Below, one piece after another: positions 1 to 7,310 of a stretch of 64,000 bases of DNA. The number at the start of each line of letters is the position of its first letter. The first letter of the stretch is position 1. This DNA comes from Atopostipes suicloacalis DSM 15692 (GTDB lineage: Bacteria; Bacillota; Bacilli; Lactobacillales; Carnobacteriaceae_A): positions 1-64,000 of the forward strand of contig NZ_FQUF01000008.1 in the NCBI RefSeq assembly GCF_900129085.1. The letters run 5' to 3'. The notes beneath the pieces were generated by a model. It was given only the letters and a program-made list of their open reading frames with translations. It ran no database searches and was not told the DNA's origin. Both the position numbers and the translations under genes were made by a program.

Positions 1-132
1 TTTGTACGTTTCGTTCCATTGATTCAGGAAGTGGTTGTATACGAACCGTGAACAACCGATGGTTTTGTTGATTAGGATAGCTTGCTCCTTGTTTGGGTAG
101 AGTCGAAATTTATACGCTTTGTGGATTTTCAT
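1..132 (-). mobile_element. tnpB: IS200/IS605-family TnpB (OrfB), N-terminal part only
   Basis: The gene runs off the left edge of the window, so only the first 44 residues are visible. They begin MKIHKAYKFRLYPNKEQ and continue with INKTIGCSRFVYNHFL, the typical amino terminus of TnpB RNA-guided nucleases/OrfB transposases (KxFRLYPN, then xGxxRFVYN). The start ATG at 132 is preceded by a GAGGTGA ribosome site. The catalytic RuvC part, the zinc ribbon, the right end and any omega-RNA lie outside the window, so integrity cannot be judged. A small divergent gene starts at 190 and shares the intergenic region. No tnpA is visible on this side. Confidence 0.85.
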
Positions 133-150
133 TGTATTATCACCTCACTT

Positions 151-171
151 TAGGTATATTTATTATACCTA
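151..171. promoter_or_regulatory. Perfect dyad between tnpB and the small RHH-like gene
   Basis: TAGGTATA (151-158), five bases, TATACCTA (164-171) is a perfect 8-bp inverted repeat in the 57-bp divergent spacer. It lies just upstream of both ribosome sites. Its place fits an operator for an autoregulatory ribbon-helix-helix protein. No T-run follows, so a terminator is less likely. Confidence 0.5.
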
Positions 172-189
172 TTAATAGGAGGAATAACA

Positions 190-333
190 ATGGAAAGAAT
201 CACTAAAAGCATACGGTTTCCAAAGAAATTGGAAGCAAGAATTTCTGAATACCAGAAGCAAAATGAGATTAGCACCTTTACACAAGCATTGTTTGAGTTA
301 GTACGCACTGCATTAGAAACGAAAGGCTTTTGA
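190..333 (+). CDS. Small ribbon-helix-helix-like protein, divergent from tnpB
   Basis: A 47-residue ORF starts at an ATG behind AGGAGG (176-181). It opens with MERITKSIRFPKKLEARI, a short beta strand with basic and hydrophobic alternation. Two predicted helices follow (about residues 14-24 and 29-44, TFTQALFELVRTALE). This is the layout of CopG/Arc-type ribbon-helix-helix DNA-binding proteins. The family assignment is inferred from the pattern, not from a search. Its divergent position next to tnpB and the dyad at 151-171 suggest a small regulator carried with the insertion sequence. A chance host gene beside the element is the alternative. Confidence 0.6.
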   Translation: MERITKSIRFPKKLEARISEYQKQNEISTFTQALFELVRTALETKGF

Positions 334-412
334 ACTGACGCTCAATTGGCATTCATCTTCCACTTTCCCTTTGCTTAGAAGTGAGAGTCTTCTGCCGAAA
401 AACGATAAAGTT

Positions 413-442
413 TTGTCATGTTCCTTTCTTATATGTTATAAT
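413..442 (+). promoter_or_regulatory. Promoter of the degV gene
   Basis: TTGTCA (413-418), 18-base spacer, TATAAT (437-442). It lies 29 bases before the start codon at 472. The ribosome site is GAGGTGA. Confidence 0.6.
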
Positions 443-471
443 TATCAAGAAAATAACGAAGAGGTGACGAC

Positions 472-1314
472 ATGGACTGGAAAATTGTAACCGATACAGG
501 TTCCAACATTCGACAAATAAATGACTTACCAGAGAGTATATCTTTTGATATCATCCCATTAATCCTACACATTGATAATGAAGATTTTGTAGATACGCCC
601 GATTTAGATATTGAATTATTAAATCAAAAAGTAGCACAATCTTCTGAATCTAGTTCAGCCTGCCCAGCACCTGGCGTTTATGCGGAGAAGTTTAAAGGGG
701 CAGATCATGTAATTTGTTTTACTATTTCTTCTGAACTTTCAGGAAGCTATAATAGTGCAGAACAAGGAAAGCAGATTGCTTTAGAAGAAAACCCAGATGC
801 GGACATTTATATTTTTGATTCAAAATCTGCCGGTGGAGAAAATGATTTGCTGGTATTTAAAGCGATAGAATTAGTAAAAGAAGGTTTAGGCTTCCATGAG
901 GTTGTGGATGCGTTAAATGAATACCATGAAAAAACACATGCAGGTTATATGCTAAAATCAATTGAAAACCTTGTAAAAAATGGACGAGTAAATAAAATTG
1001 TTGGTTCATTAGTTGGTTTGTTAAATATTCATGTGATGGGTGTACGTTCAGAAGAAGGAACGATAGAGATGTCTAGTCGCGCACGTGGAGAGAAACGAGC
1101 ATTGAATACTTTTATTAAAGATTTCGTAGAAGCAGGATTTAGTGGGAAGGTATTGGAAATTTCGCACGTGAATAATGAACCGCTAGCTAAAAAACTAGCT
1201 GAAAAAGTATTAGAACAGTTTCCAAAAACAGATATTCGAATACGTCCAACGAGTGGTCTTTGTAGCTTTTACGCTGAAAAAGGCGGTCTGATTGTAGGAT
1301 ATGAACGCTTGTAA
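472..1314 (+). CDS. DegV family fatty-acid-binding protein
   Basis: 280 residues, the normal length for DegV proteins. These are cytoplasmic lipid-binding proteins; some act as FakB subunits that present fatty acids to the kinase FakA. Visible marks are the N-terminal TDTGSNI strand/loop, the ISSELSGSYNSA segment (about residues 85-96) that holds the conserved Ser contacting the fatty-acid carboxylate, and the C-terminal GLCSFYAEKGGLIVGY motif. No fakA lies nearby, and paralogs of differing chain preference are usual, so a FakB role is inferred. The gene is monocistronic, with its own promoter and a terminator at 1358-1399. Confidence 0.88.
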   Translation: MDWKIVTDTGSNIRQINDLPESISFDIIPLILHIDNEDFVDTPDLDIELLNQKVAQSSESSSACPAPGVYAEKFKGADHVICFTISSELSGSYNSAEQGKQIALEENPDADIYIFDSKSAGGENDLLVFKAIELVKEGLGFHEVVDALNEYHEKTHAGYMLKSIENLVKNGRVNKIVGSLVGLLNIHVMGVRSEEGTIEMSSRARGEKRALNTFIKDFVEAGFSGKVLEISHVNNEPLAKKLAEKVLEQFPKTDIRIRPTSGLCSFYAEKGGLIVGYERL

Positions 1315-1357
1315 GACAGTGAAATCAAACAAAATACCTGAATTTTATTATAATTTG

Positions 1358-1399
1358 AGCGACAATATAGAAAAGATGCAAATCTGTTGTCGCTTTTTT
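1358..1399 (+). terminator. Rho-independent terminator after degV
   Basis: AGCGACAA (1358-1365) pairs with TTGTCGCT (1387-1394) over a long loop and runs into six T. The stem occupies the bases that a TTG start at 1387 for the next gene would need. Confidence 0.65.
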
Positions 1400-1443
1400 G
1401 TATGTTCCCGATTGCGAAAATGACTCAGAAAGAAAGTGAAAAA

Positions 1444-1863
1444 ATGTCTATAGAAGAAATGAATAAAAATGAGAAAATTGACTACGCTAGAAAGGTTTTG
1501 AAACAATATAAAAGTAATGCCTATTTGGCAGATTTAGGAATAACAACTGCTTTAAAGGAAGATGGAACGATTCATAATTTAGATGAATTTCTTGAAGTGA
1601 GAGATAAGACTGGAAATCCATTAAGTTGTGATACCCCATTGGAAAAAATTGCCTTAACAGCTCCAAAAGCTGTGGCTGCTATTTTAGAAGGTATTCATAA
1701 TATGGATGCAACGTTTGAAGAGAAGAAAGCACTATTTGATTTATATATTGAAAGAAAAGAAGAACATTCAGAAGTTTCAGAGGAAGTCTTTGTCGCATTT
1801 GCCGAAGCCTATGATGATAGTTACATGGGGGTTCCGACTTCTCGACCAGTTACTGAGATTTGA
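1444..1863 (+). CDS. Hypothetical protein upstream of the FNR-like regulator
   Basis: I do not recognise this family. From the ATG at 1444 it has 139 residues, is acidic, soluble and mostly helical, with no signal peptide, membrane segment or clear motif. The frame is open from 1387, but that TTG lies inside the preceding terminator stem. ATG codons at 1402, 1420 and 1459 are alternatives. None has a strong ribosome site, so the start is uncertain. The stop is 38 bases before the FNR-like gene, so the two are probably cotranscribed. A role with that regulator is guilt by association only. Confidence 0.6.
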   Translation: MSIEEMNKNEKIDYARKVLKQYKSNAYLADLGITTALKEDGTIHNLDEFLEVRDKTGNPLSCDTPLEKIALTAPKAVAAILEGIHNMDATFEEKKALFDLYIERKEEHSEVSEEVFVAFAEAYDDSYMGVPTSRPVTEI

Positions 1864-1901
1864 TCGTTTAATGATTTTTGCAGAGAGGAGAATAAGCGGC
1901 A

Positions 1902-2591
1902 ATGAAAAAAGTACACACACATGTAGGATGCGTAAGATTAGTTCCAATTTTTAACCATTTAGATGAAGAGTCGATGATGAAGATTGCAACTAAGGCACGT
2001 CATAAAGATTTAAAACGTGGAGAATATTTATACCAAGCAGCGGATGAAGATGATACTGTTTATATTGTGCATAAAGGACAAGTTCGCATTTTTCATTTAT
2101 CTGAGTCTGGAAAAGAACAATTAATTCGGGTTCTAAACCCTGGAGACTTTACGGGTGAATGGACGATTTTCTCTGCGGATACGTATCATGAGCATTATGC
2201 GGAAGCAATACGTAATTCTGCTATTTGTATGATTAATCGAAATGATTTATTGGAACTTTTAAAGGAACATCCAGAAATTTCAATGAAAATATTATCTTCA
2301 ATGTCTGATCGTTTACAGCAATCTGAGAGACAAACTGCTTCAGTTGCTACGGAGTCCGTTTTGAATCGAATTATTTATTATTTGGAAGGCTTGGCTAATA
2401 CGGAGATGGAAGATGAAGTAACGGTAGAATTGCCGATGACACGAAAAGATTTATCTTCCTATCTAGGGACAACCCCTGAGACGCTAAGCCGTCGCTTTAA
2501 AGAACTAGAAAATAAAGGCTTGATTAAACCTCTAACCAAAAACAAAATTCATATTCCAAGTATAGAAGAGTTATTATTTTCGGTAGAATAA
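1902..2591 (+). CDS. flp: FNR-like protein (FLP-type Crp/Fnr transcription regulator)
   Basis: 229 residues. An N-terminal cyclic-nucleotide-type beta barrel (about 15-110) is followed by a dimer helix and a winged helix-turn-helix (179-208). The recognition helix reads ETLSRRF. Glu193, Ser196 and Arg197 match the E-xx-S-R that in FNR reads TTGAT half-sites. There is no four-cysteine iron-sulfur motif; the only cysteines are Cys10 and Cys109. This is the arrangement of lactic-acid-bacterial FLP proteins, thought to switch through an intramolecular disulfide. A perfect TTGAT-N4-ATCAA box (9933-9946) and a near-perfect one (6914-6927) sit upstream of the metal genes, so these are the likely targets. 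A terminator follows. Confidence 0.85.
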   Translation: MKKVHTHVGCVRLVPIFNHLDEESMMKIATKARHKDLKRGEYLYQAADEDDTVYIVHKGQVRIFHLSESGKEQLIRVLNPGDFTGEWTIFSADTYHEHYAEAIRNSAICMINRNDLLELLKEHPEISMKILSSMSDRLQQSERQTASVATESVLNRIIYYLEGLANTEMEDEVTVELPMTRKDLSSYLGTTPETLSRRFKELENKGLIKPLTKNKIHIPSIEELLFSVE

Positions 2592-2602
2592 GATAAAAAT
2601 AT

Positions 2603-2645
2603 GATCCTAGAGAGTAGTGCAAATAGCTACCTTCTAGGATTTTTT
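2603..2645 (+). terminator. Terminator of the flp operon
   Basis: GATCCTAGA-GAGTAG pairs with CTAC-CTTCTAGGAT, followed by TTTTT. Confidence 0.85.
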
Positions 2646-2689
2646 GTGTTTTTAGATGATTATTTCATTTTACTGTTGCGAAACAGATA

Positions 2690-2716
2690 TAAAAAACAGT
2701 AAACCTCTTTTACTGT
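2690..2716 (-). terminator. Terminator of the tetR-type gene
   Basis: On the minus strand ACAGTAAA, five bases, TTTACTGT is followed by TTTTT. It lies 34 bases beyond the stop of the regulator. Confidence 0.75.
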
Positions 2717-2749
2717 GTGAACAAATTCAAAGTGTGTTAGTGGGTTATT

Positions 2750-3313
2750 TTATTCCCATAATTTTTCTAAAGTTTGCTTGTAAAGGTCAATGATTTCTTC
2801 ACGACTAATTTTATCTTTGTTATTTTTATACCAATAGACGGACTGAATGGTGAGGTTCATAATAATTTGTCCTTTATATTCATTGATTAATGATAAATTA
2901 TCATTATCATCGCTTGTATTTATATGGTTTCTTAACATGCGTTGTCCATATTCTTGAACACTTTCTAGCTCTACAATAATGTCTGCATTCATTTGGAGAC
3001 GGAAGAGGAGATACACTAGGTTGTCAAATTGATCGAGTAATTGTTCAAAAACTAAAACAAAAAAGTCCTCTTCTTCATCTTCTAAATTTTGAAATGCATG
3101 ATCAAAAATTAGATTCATTTTGTGTTTAATAAAGAAAGTTAGGAAATCATATTTATCTAAAAAATGTTTATAAAAGGTAGGACGTCGTATCATAGCAGTA
3201 TCGCATAGTTCCTTTACTGAAATTTTTTCAAACTCTTTCTCTCGTAATAAATCTTCAAAAGCTTCAATAAGTAATTTATAAGTTCTTTGGACTCTTAAAT
3301 CTAATTCTTCCAT
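2750..3313 (-). CDS. TetR/AcrR-family transcriptional regulator
   Basis: From the ATG at 3313 (behind AAGGAG) the protein has 187 residues. A longer frame to 3346 lacks a ribosome site. The N-terminal helix-turn-helix (about 10-55) reads ISVKELCDTAMIRRPTFYKHF, with the TFYKHF signature of the family. The C-terminal two thirds are helical and variable, as expected for a ligand-sensing domain. It is divergent from an ABC operon starting at 3501. The intergenic region carries a 10-bp inverted repeat. It is very likely the local repressor of that operon. The ligand is unknown. Confidence 0.88.
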   Translation of the reverse strand: MEELDLRVQRTYKLLIEAFEDLLREKEFEKISVKELCDTAMIRRPTFYKHFLDKYDFLTFFIKHKMNLIFDHAFQNLEDEEEDFFVLVFEQLLDQFDNLVYLLFRLQMNADIIVELESVQEYGQRMLRNHINTSDDNDNLSLINEYKGQIIMNLTIQSVYWYKNNKDKISREEIIDLYKQTLEKLWE

Positions 3314-3349
3314 AATGAAAGGTTCTCCTTTGTAATTAGTTAACAATTT

Positions 3350-3462
3350 ATCTGTAAGTGTTAATTAACTATCACATGCCTGATTATGTCTCTTGTCCCA
3401 GTATTTAATTTAAGTATAATCATAAATGTAACAAAAGTAAATAAACTTACAGATGTTAATTA
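3350..3462. promoter_or_regulatory. Divergent operator region between the TetR gene and the ABC operon
   Basis: ATCTGTAAGT (3350-3359) has a perfect inverted copy ACTTACAGAT (3445-3454), and TGTTAATTA occurs at 3359-3367 and 3454-3462. Each motif sits about 40-50 bases before one of the two divergent start codons. This suggests two binding sites for the TetR-type regulator. Which dyad the protein reads is not settled by sequence. Confidence 0.5.
3393..3420 (+). promoter_or_regulatory. Promoter of the ABC operon
   Basis: TTGTCC (3393-3398), 16-base spacer, TATAAT (3415-3420). The repeat at 3445-3462 would lie just downstream of the transcription start, a position suited to repression. Confidence 0.6.
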
Positions 3463-3500
3463 TTTATCGTTTGTAAGCTCGAAATGAAAGAGGGAATTAA

Positions 3501-4439
3501 ATGCCTGTTATTAAATTAAAACATGTGACGAAAGATTATGGACATGGACGTGGAATATTTGATATTTCTTTCAAAGTTGAAGAAGGAGAAGTTTTCGGGT
3601 TTTTAGGACCAAATGGCGCTGGAAAGACTACAACTATACGTCATTTGATGGGGTTTACCAAAGCTCAAGATGGAGAACTGTATATTAACGGGAAAAATTG
3701 TTGGCAACAAGCCGCCAATATTAAACGAGATGTTGGTTATTTACCTGGAGAGTTGGCCTTTCCAAAAAGCATGACAGGGAATCACTTCATTAAATTTATG
3801 GCAGAAGAAAGACAAATTACCAATATGACAAGGACAGAAAAACTTAAAAAACTATTTGAATTAGATACCTCTGAAGAAATTAAAGAAATGAGCCTTGGAA
3901 CTAAGAGGAAGTTAGCTATAGTTACTGCTTTTATGCATAACCCAAAAATCTTAATATTAGATGAACCTACCTCCGGTTTGGATCCAGTGATGCAAGAACG
4001 TTTTATTCAATTTGTTTTAAATGAAAAAGCGGAAGGAAAAACAATTCTATTGTCCAGCCATATCTTTAGTGAAGTCGATGCAACCTGTGATCGAATCGCC
4101 ATTATTAAAGAAGGGGTCGTTGTTTCAACTATCGATTCTTCTCAATTAAAGCAAAATTCGAATAAAGCATTCAAAATTGAATTTGCTAGTCCTGAAGATT
4201 ATCAAAAATTTATGGAAAACACTAAATTTATTATTCCAATTGAAAGACCAGAACAAAACCAGGTCAAACTAAATCTCACAGATGAGAAGATGAAGCAACT
4301 CTTTACGGAATTAACCAAGGTTAAGGTAAATTTCATTTCAGAAATTAAATTTACGCTCGAAGATTACTTTATGGACTTTTATGATCGTAAGAAAACAGTA
4401 GCTGATGCAGAGGAGAACTTACAATATGGCTTACATTAA
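3501..4439 (+). CDS. ABC transporter ATP-binding protein, first of a pair
   Basis: 312 residues. Walker A GPNGAGKT (about 37-44), a weak signature MSLGTKRK, Walker B ILILDEPTSGLDP and the H-loop SSHIF are all present. The last 90 residues form the C-terminal extension common in ABC-2 exporter ATPases. It is 14 bases overlapped by a second ATPase of the same type, and both share the opening KDYGxGRGIFD, so they look like a tandem duplication. Together with the permease at 5320 they should form an ABC-2 exporter with an ATPase heterodimer. The substrate is not predictable; a drug or membrane stressor sensed by the TetR protein is the usual case. Confidence 0.88.
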   Translation: MPVIKLKHVTKDYGHGRGIFDISFKVEEGEVFGFLGPNGAGKTTTIRHLMGFTKAQDGELYINGKNCWQQAANIKRDVGYLPGELAFPKSMTGNHFIKFMAEERQITNMTRTEKLKKLFELDTSEEIKEMSLGTKRKLAIVTAFMHNPKILILDEPTSGLDPVMQERFIQFVLNEKAEGKTILLSSHIFSEVDATCDRIAIIKEGVVVSTIDSSQLKQNSNKAFKIEFASPEDYQKFMENTKFIIPIERPEQNQVKLNLTDEKMKQLFTELTKVKVNFISEIKFTLEDYFMDFYDRKKTVADAEENLQYGLH

Positions 4440-5319
4440 TATAGATCATTTGACGAAAGATTATGGAAAAGGACGCGGGATATTTGATGTATCCTTAGAA
4501 ATTAATAAAGGAGAAATCTATGGTTTCGTAGGTATTAATGGTGCTGGAAAGACGACAACTATTCGCCATATGATGGGTTTTTTGAAACCTGATGAGGGCA
4601 ATGTCCTTATTAAGGGAATAGATGCTACTAAAAACAGTGCAGAAGTTAAGCGTCATGTATCTTATATTCCCGGTGAAATCAATTTTCCTGGAAATTCAAC
4701 AGGGGAAGTGTTTTTAAAGGATCAAATCTATTTATCAGGAAGAGGAAGTTGGGAACATGCTAAGGAATTGAGTAGTCTCTTCCAACTAGATGTAACGGCT
4801 AATGTGCATTCCATGAGTAAAGGAATGAAACAAAAAACAGCGATTGTCTCAGCTTTTGCATCCGATGCAGATATTTTAATTATGGATGAACCATCAACAG
4901 GCTTAGACCCGTTGATGCGTGATGTCTTCCTTGATCTTTTAAAACAAGAAAAAGAAAAAGGGAAAACGATTTTCATGTCGAGTCATATTTTTCAAGAAGT
5001 GGAAGAGGTCTGCGATCGTGTCGCAGTAATCCGCCAAGGGAAAATTATTGATATTACGGATATGAAAGACATTCGATATAACAAGAATAAAACGTATAGA
5101 ATGGAATTTAAATCGCGAGAAGATTTTGAACGCTTTTTAAGCTTAGGTTACCAAATTGGTCAAGTAAAAGCGGAAGATTTACAAGTATTTGCTCAGATTC
5201 ACGATGAAGATATTAATCGTCTTATCCAAGATTTAAAATCTTTTGATTTAGTTTATTTTAAAGAAATTAAAGTTTCATTTGAAAATTATATCACTGAAAT
5301 ATTCAAGGGGGAAGATTAA
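4426..5319 (+). CDS. ABC transporter ATP-binding protein, second of a pair
   Basis: 297 residues from the ATG at 4426, chosen because AGGAGA lies ten bases before it; the longer frame from 4405 has no ribosome site. Walker A is GINGAGKT, the signature is MSKGMKQK, Walker B is ILIMDEPSTGLDP and the H-loop is SSHIF. The degenerate signature (SKG rather than SGG) matches its partner. It overlaps the preceding ATPase by 14 bases, and its stop codon touches the ATG of the permease. Translation is therefore coupled. Confidence 0.88.
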   Translation: MAYINIDHLTKDYGKGRGIFDVSLEINKGEIYGFVGINGAGKTTTIRHMMGFLKPDEGNVLIKGIDATKNSAEVKRHVSYIPGEINFPGNSTGEVFLKDQIYLSGRGSWEHAKELSSLFQLDVTANVHSMSKGMKQKTAIVSAFASDADILIMDEPSTGLDPLMRDVFLDLLKQEKEKGKTIFMSSHIFQEVEEVCDRVAVIRQGKIIDITDMKDIRYNKNKTYRMEFKSREDFERFLSLGYQIGQVKAEDLQVFAQIHDEDINRLIQDLKSFDLVYFKEIKVSFENYITEIFKGED

Positions 5320-6786
5320 ATGTTCTCAAAACCAATATTTAAACAAAGTGTCCAAGCAAACTGGAGGCTATGGGTAATTATTACAATCGTTGCTTCAACT
5401 ATTTTATCGGGTTTTATCATTAGTTATGACGCAACAGGTTATGCGTCGATTGCTGCAGCGGCAGAAGGAACGGCTTTTTCCAATATTCTTTCATCAATGA
5501 CTAGCCTTTTAGGAAGTTTAGAAAATTTTTACAAATTGATTGCTGTGATTCTTGGCATCGTATATGTTGTCTTTACAGCAAATAATCTAGTCGTAAATGA
5601 AGTAGATTCAGGTTCCATGGCTTATACATTATCTACTCCGATTACACGTTTAAGTGTTATTTTTACAAAGTCTCTTTATCTCATTTTGTCAGTTATTTTA
5701 ATGTATATACTCATTTCATTAGCTGGATTGGGCGTTTCTCAATTGCAATATAACAATGTAACGGGTTATCCTATCACCGATGATGTAAAAGCAGCAACGG
5801 AAAGTTTAAATCAAGATGAACGTTATATTTCTGAACGCTTATACTTAATTCAAGAGGATGAAGATGCTATGTGGGAGGCTGCGGCAGCCCGAGATATGGA
5901 TACAGATGCATACGCTATCTACATACAAGATGTTATTGATGAACGATCTTACGAAGAGGCAGCGGAGATTATCACTGATGAACGTGAAGATATCTATGAA
6001 GATGACGATGATATGGAAGACGAAGATATTGAAATTACAACGGAAGAACTAATTGAAAACCCTGAGATGATTTTAGCAAGTAACGATGCCTTAGCAGCGG
6101 GTGCTCGCGTGCATGGATTTTCTGTTAATGAATATCTTCAATTTATAACCGATGAAATAGCTGCACTTGAAGCTGAGGAGAAGGAAGAAGCAGAAGGAAA
6201 TCATGAATCAGCAGTTATCGTTACTGAAGACAATGCAGAACTTTTGCTACAAACTGTGGTTGATTCTTCTGCGAATGTTTTAAATGTAAATAGTGATCAA
6301 GTAAAAGATAATATGACTTTAATCAAAGAGCCTACTGCTTTATCAGCATCTACTGAAGTAACAGGTTTAACTGAAGAACAAATTATAATGATGGCAAACC
6401 ATGCGATGGTATCCTCTGCAAGGTCCGTTGATGAAGCCTTAGATTTTGATACTGAAGCCTATTTTTGGTTAAGTTTTGGGTTGCTTCTTTTGATTTTAGC
6501 AATGAGTTCTATTTCGTTTTTCGCCTCCACTTTATTTAACCGTACGGGTTTAGCCTTAGCTATTGGTGGCGGCTTGCCATTTGCTTTCTTTTTAATCACG
6601 ATGATTCAACAACTGATGGATAGTACAGATTCGCTTGAATATTTTACAATAACTAGTTTATTTGATACAGACACAATTTTAGCCAGCGGGGAATTTGGGT
6701 GGAGATTAGTTGCTCTAGGGGGAATTGCTTTAGTCTTATATACAGCATCAAATGCTATCTTTATAAAAAAAGATTTGCCTCTATAA
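5320..6786 (+). CDS. ABC-2 type permease with a large acidic insert
   Basis: 488 residues. Three predicted membrane segments lie near the N terminus (about 15-35, 70-92 and 108-135) and three near the C terminus (about 383-410, 413-435, 455-480). Between them is a hydrophilic region of about 230 residues, extremely rich in Asp and Glu, including runs such as YEDDDDMEDEDIE near residue 230. The rest of the fold matches ABC-2 exporter permeases. By topology the insert should face outside, but this is not proven. Such a strongly acidic outer domain may reflect a saline or alkaline habitat, or cation/peptide binding. The gene ends the operon before the terminator at 6806. Confidence 0.8.
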   Translation: MFSKPIFKQSVQANWRLWVIITIVASTILSGFIISYDATGYASIAAAAEGTAFSNILSSMTSLLGSLENFYKLIAVILGIVYVVFTANNLVVNEVDSGSMAYTLSTPITRLSVIFTKSLYLILSVILMYILISLAGLGVSQLQYNNVTGYPITDDVKAATESLNQDERYISERLYLIQEDEDAMWEAAAARDMDTDAYAIYIQDVIDERSYEEAAEIITDEREDIYEDDDDMEDEDIEITTEELIENPEMILASNDALAAGARVHGFSVNEYLQFITDEIAALEAEEKEEAEGNHESAVIVTEDNAELLLQTVVDSSANVLNVNSDQVKDNMTLIKEPTALSASTEVTGLTEEQIIMMANHAMVSSARSVDEALDFDTEAYFWLSFGLLLLILAMSSISFFASTLFNRTGLALAIGGGLPFAFFLITMIQQLMDSTDSLEYFTITSLFDTDTILASGEFGWRLVALGGIALVLYTASNAIFIKKDLPL

Positions 6787-6805
6787 TAATGAAATTAAGG
6801 ATAAT

Positions 6806-6848
6806 AAATAGGGTACTAAAACTAGTGATAGTTTTAGTATCCTATTTT
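6806..6848 (+). terminator. Terminator of the ABC operon
   Basis: A long near-perfect stem, AAATAGG-TACTAAAACTA against TAGTTTTAGTA-CCTATTT, with a four-base loop and TTTT at its end. The dyad is symmetric, so it could also stop minus-strand transcripts. Confidence 0.85.
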
Positions 6849-6913
6849 ACTTGAAACATATGATAACTAAAATGGATAGCGAATAGATCATTTCTTAAAA
6901 GAAAAGGAAAAAG

Positions 6914-6955
6914 TTGATACAAGTCAATTTTTCTTTTACCTTTTCGGCTTAGACT
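6914..6955 (+). promoter_or_regulatory. FNR-type box and promoter of the hemerythrin/ATPase operon
   Basis: TTGAT-ACAA-GTCAA (6914-6927) differs from the FNR palindrome by one base. A -10-like TAGACT (6950-6955) follows after exactly 22 bases, which puts the box centre near -41.5, the class II activator position. No -35 hexamer is evident. The same geometry is found at 9933-9974. Confidence 0.6.
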
Positions 6956-6989
6956 ACATTCACAAGATAAAAGAAAGAGGGAATTTATA

Positions 6990-7289
6990 ATGACTAATTT
7001 AACATTTAACGAAGCAAAAGAAAAAAACTTTGAAAGACTAGATCAATTTACACCGATTGTTGACCGAGTTCATGGAAAGAACCATCCTGAAATGCATAAG
7101 GTAAAAACCTTGTGGGAACAAATTCAAGGAAAAACAAATGCAGCTGGCTCTGATCAACCTGAATTGGATAAAGAATTTACACAATTACGTGAAATAACAA
7201 ATAACTATACCGTACCCGATGACGTCTGTGAAAGTTACGAAGCCGTTTATACTATGCTAGAAGAAGTCGATACGGCTTATCATGCATAA
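6990..7289 (+). CDS. Small hemerythrin-like protein (Ric/ScdA-like repair protein)
   Basis: 99 residues, acidic and helical. The segment TPIVDRVHGKNHPEMHKVKTLW (about 23-44) carries the H-x3-HPE pattern seen in di-iron hemerythrin-like and Ric-type iron-sulfur repair proteins. It is much shorter than full ScdA/YtfE (about 220 residues) and seems to hold only part of a four-helix bundle, so it may dimerise or be a short subfamily. The assignment is by motif only. It is the first gene behind an FNR-type box and lies 21 bases before a P1B ATPase. This supports a role in iron or redox stress. Confidence 0.55.
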   Translation: MTNLTFNEAKEKNFERLDQFTPIVDRVHGKNHPEMHKVKTLWEQIQGKTNAAGSDQPELDKEFTQLREITNNYTVPDDVCESYEAVYTMLEEVDTAYHA

Positions 7290-7310
7290 AAATGTAGGAG
7301 GAGGAATATA

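Noticed and set aside
1387-1443. TTG start at 1387 for the gene upstream of flp
   Set aside because: It falls in the right arm of the degV terminator and has no ribosome site.
6914-6927. FNR box as a terminator or chance repeat
   Set aside because: No T-run follows, and the same sequence and spacing recur before 10029.
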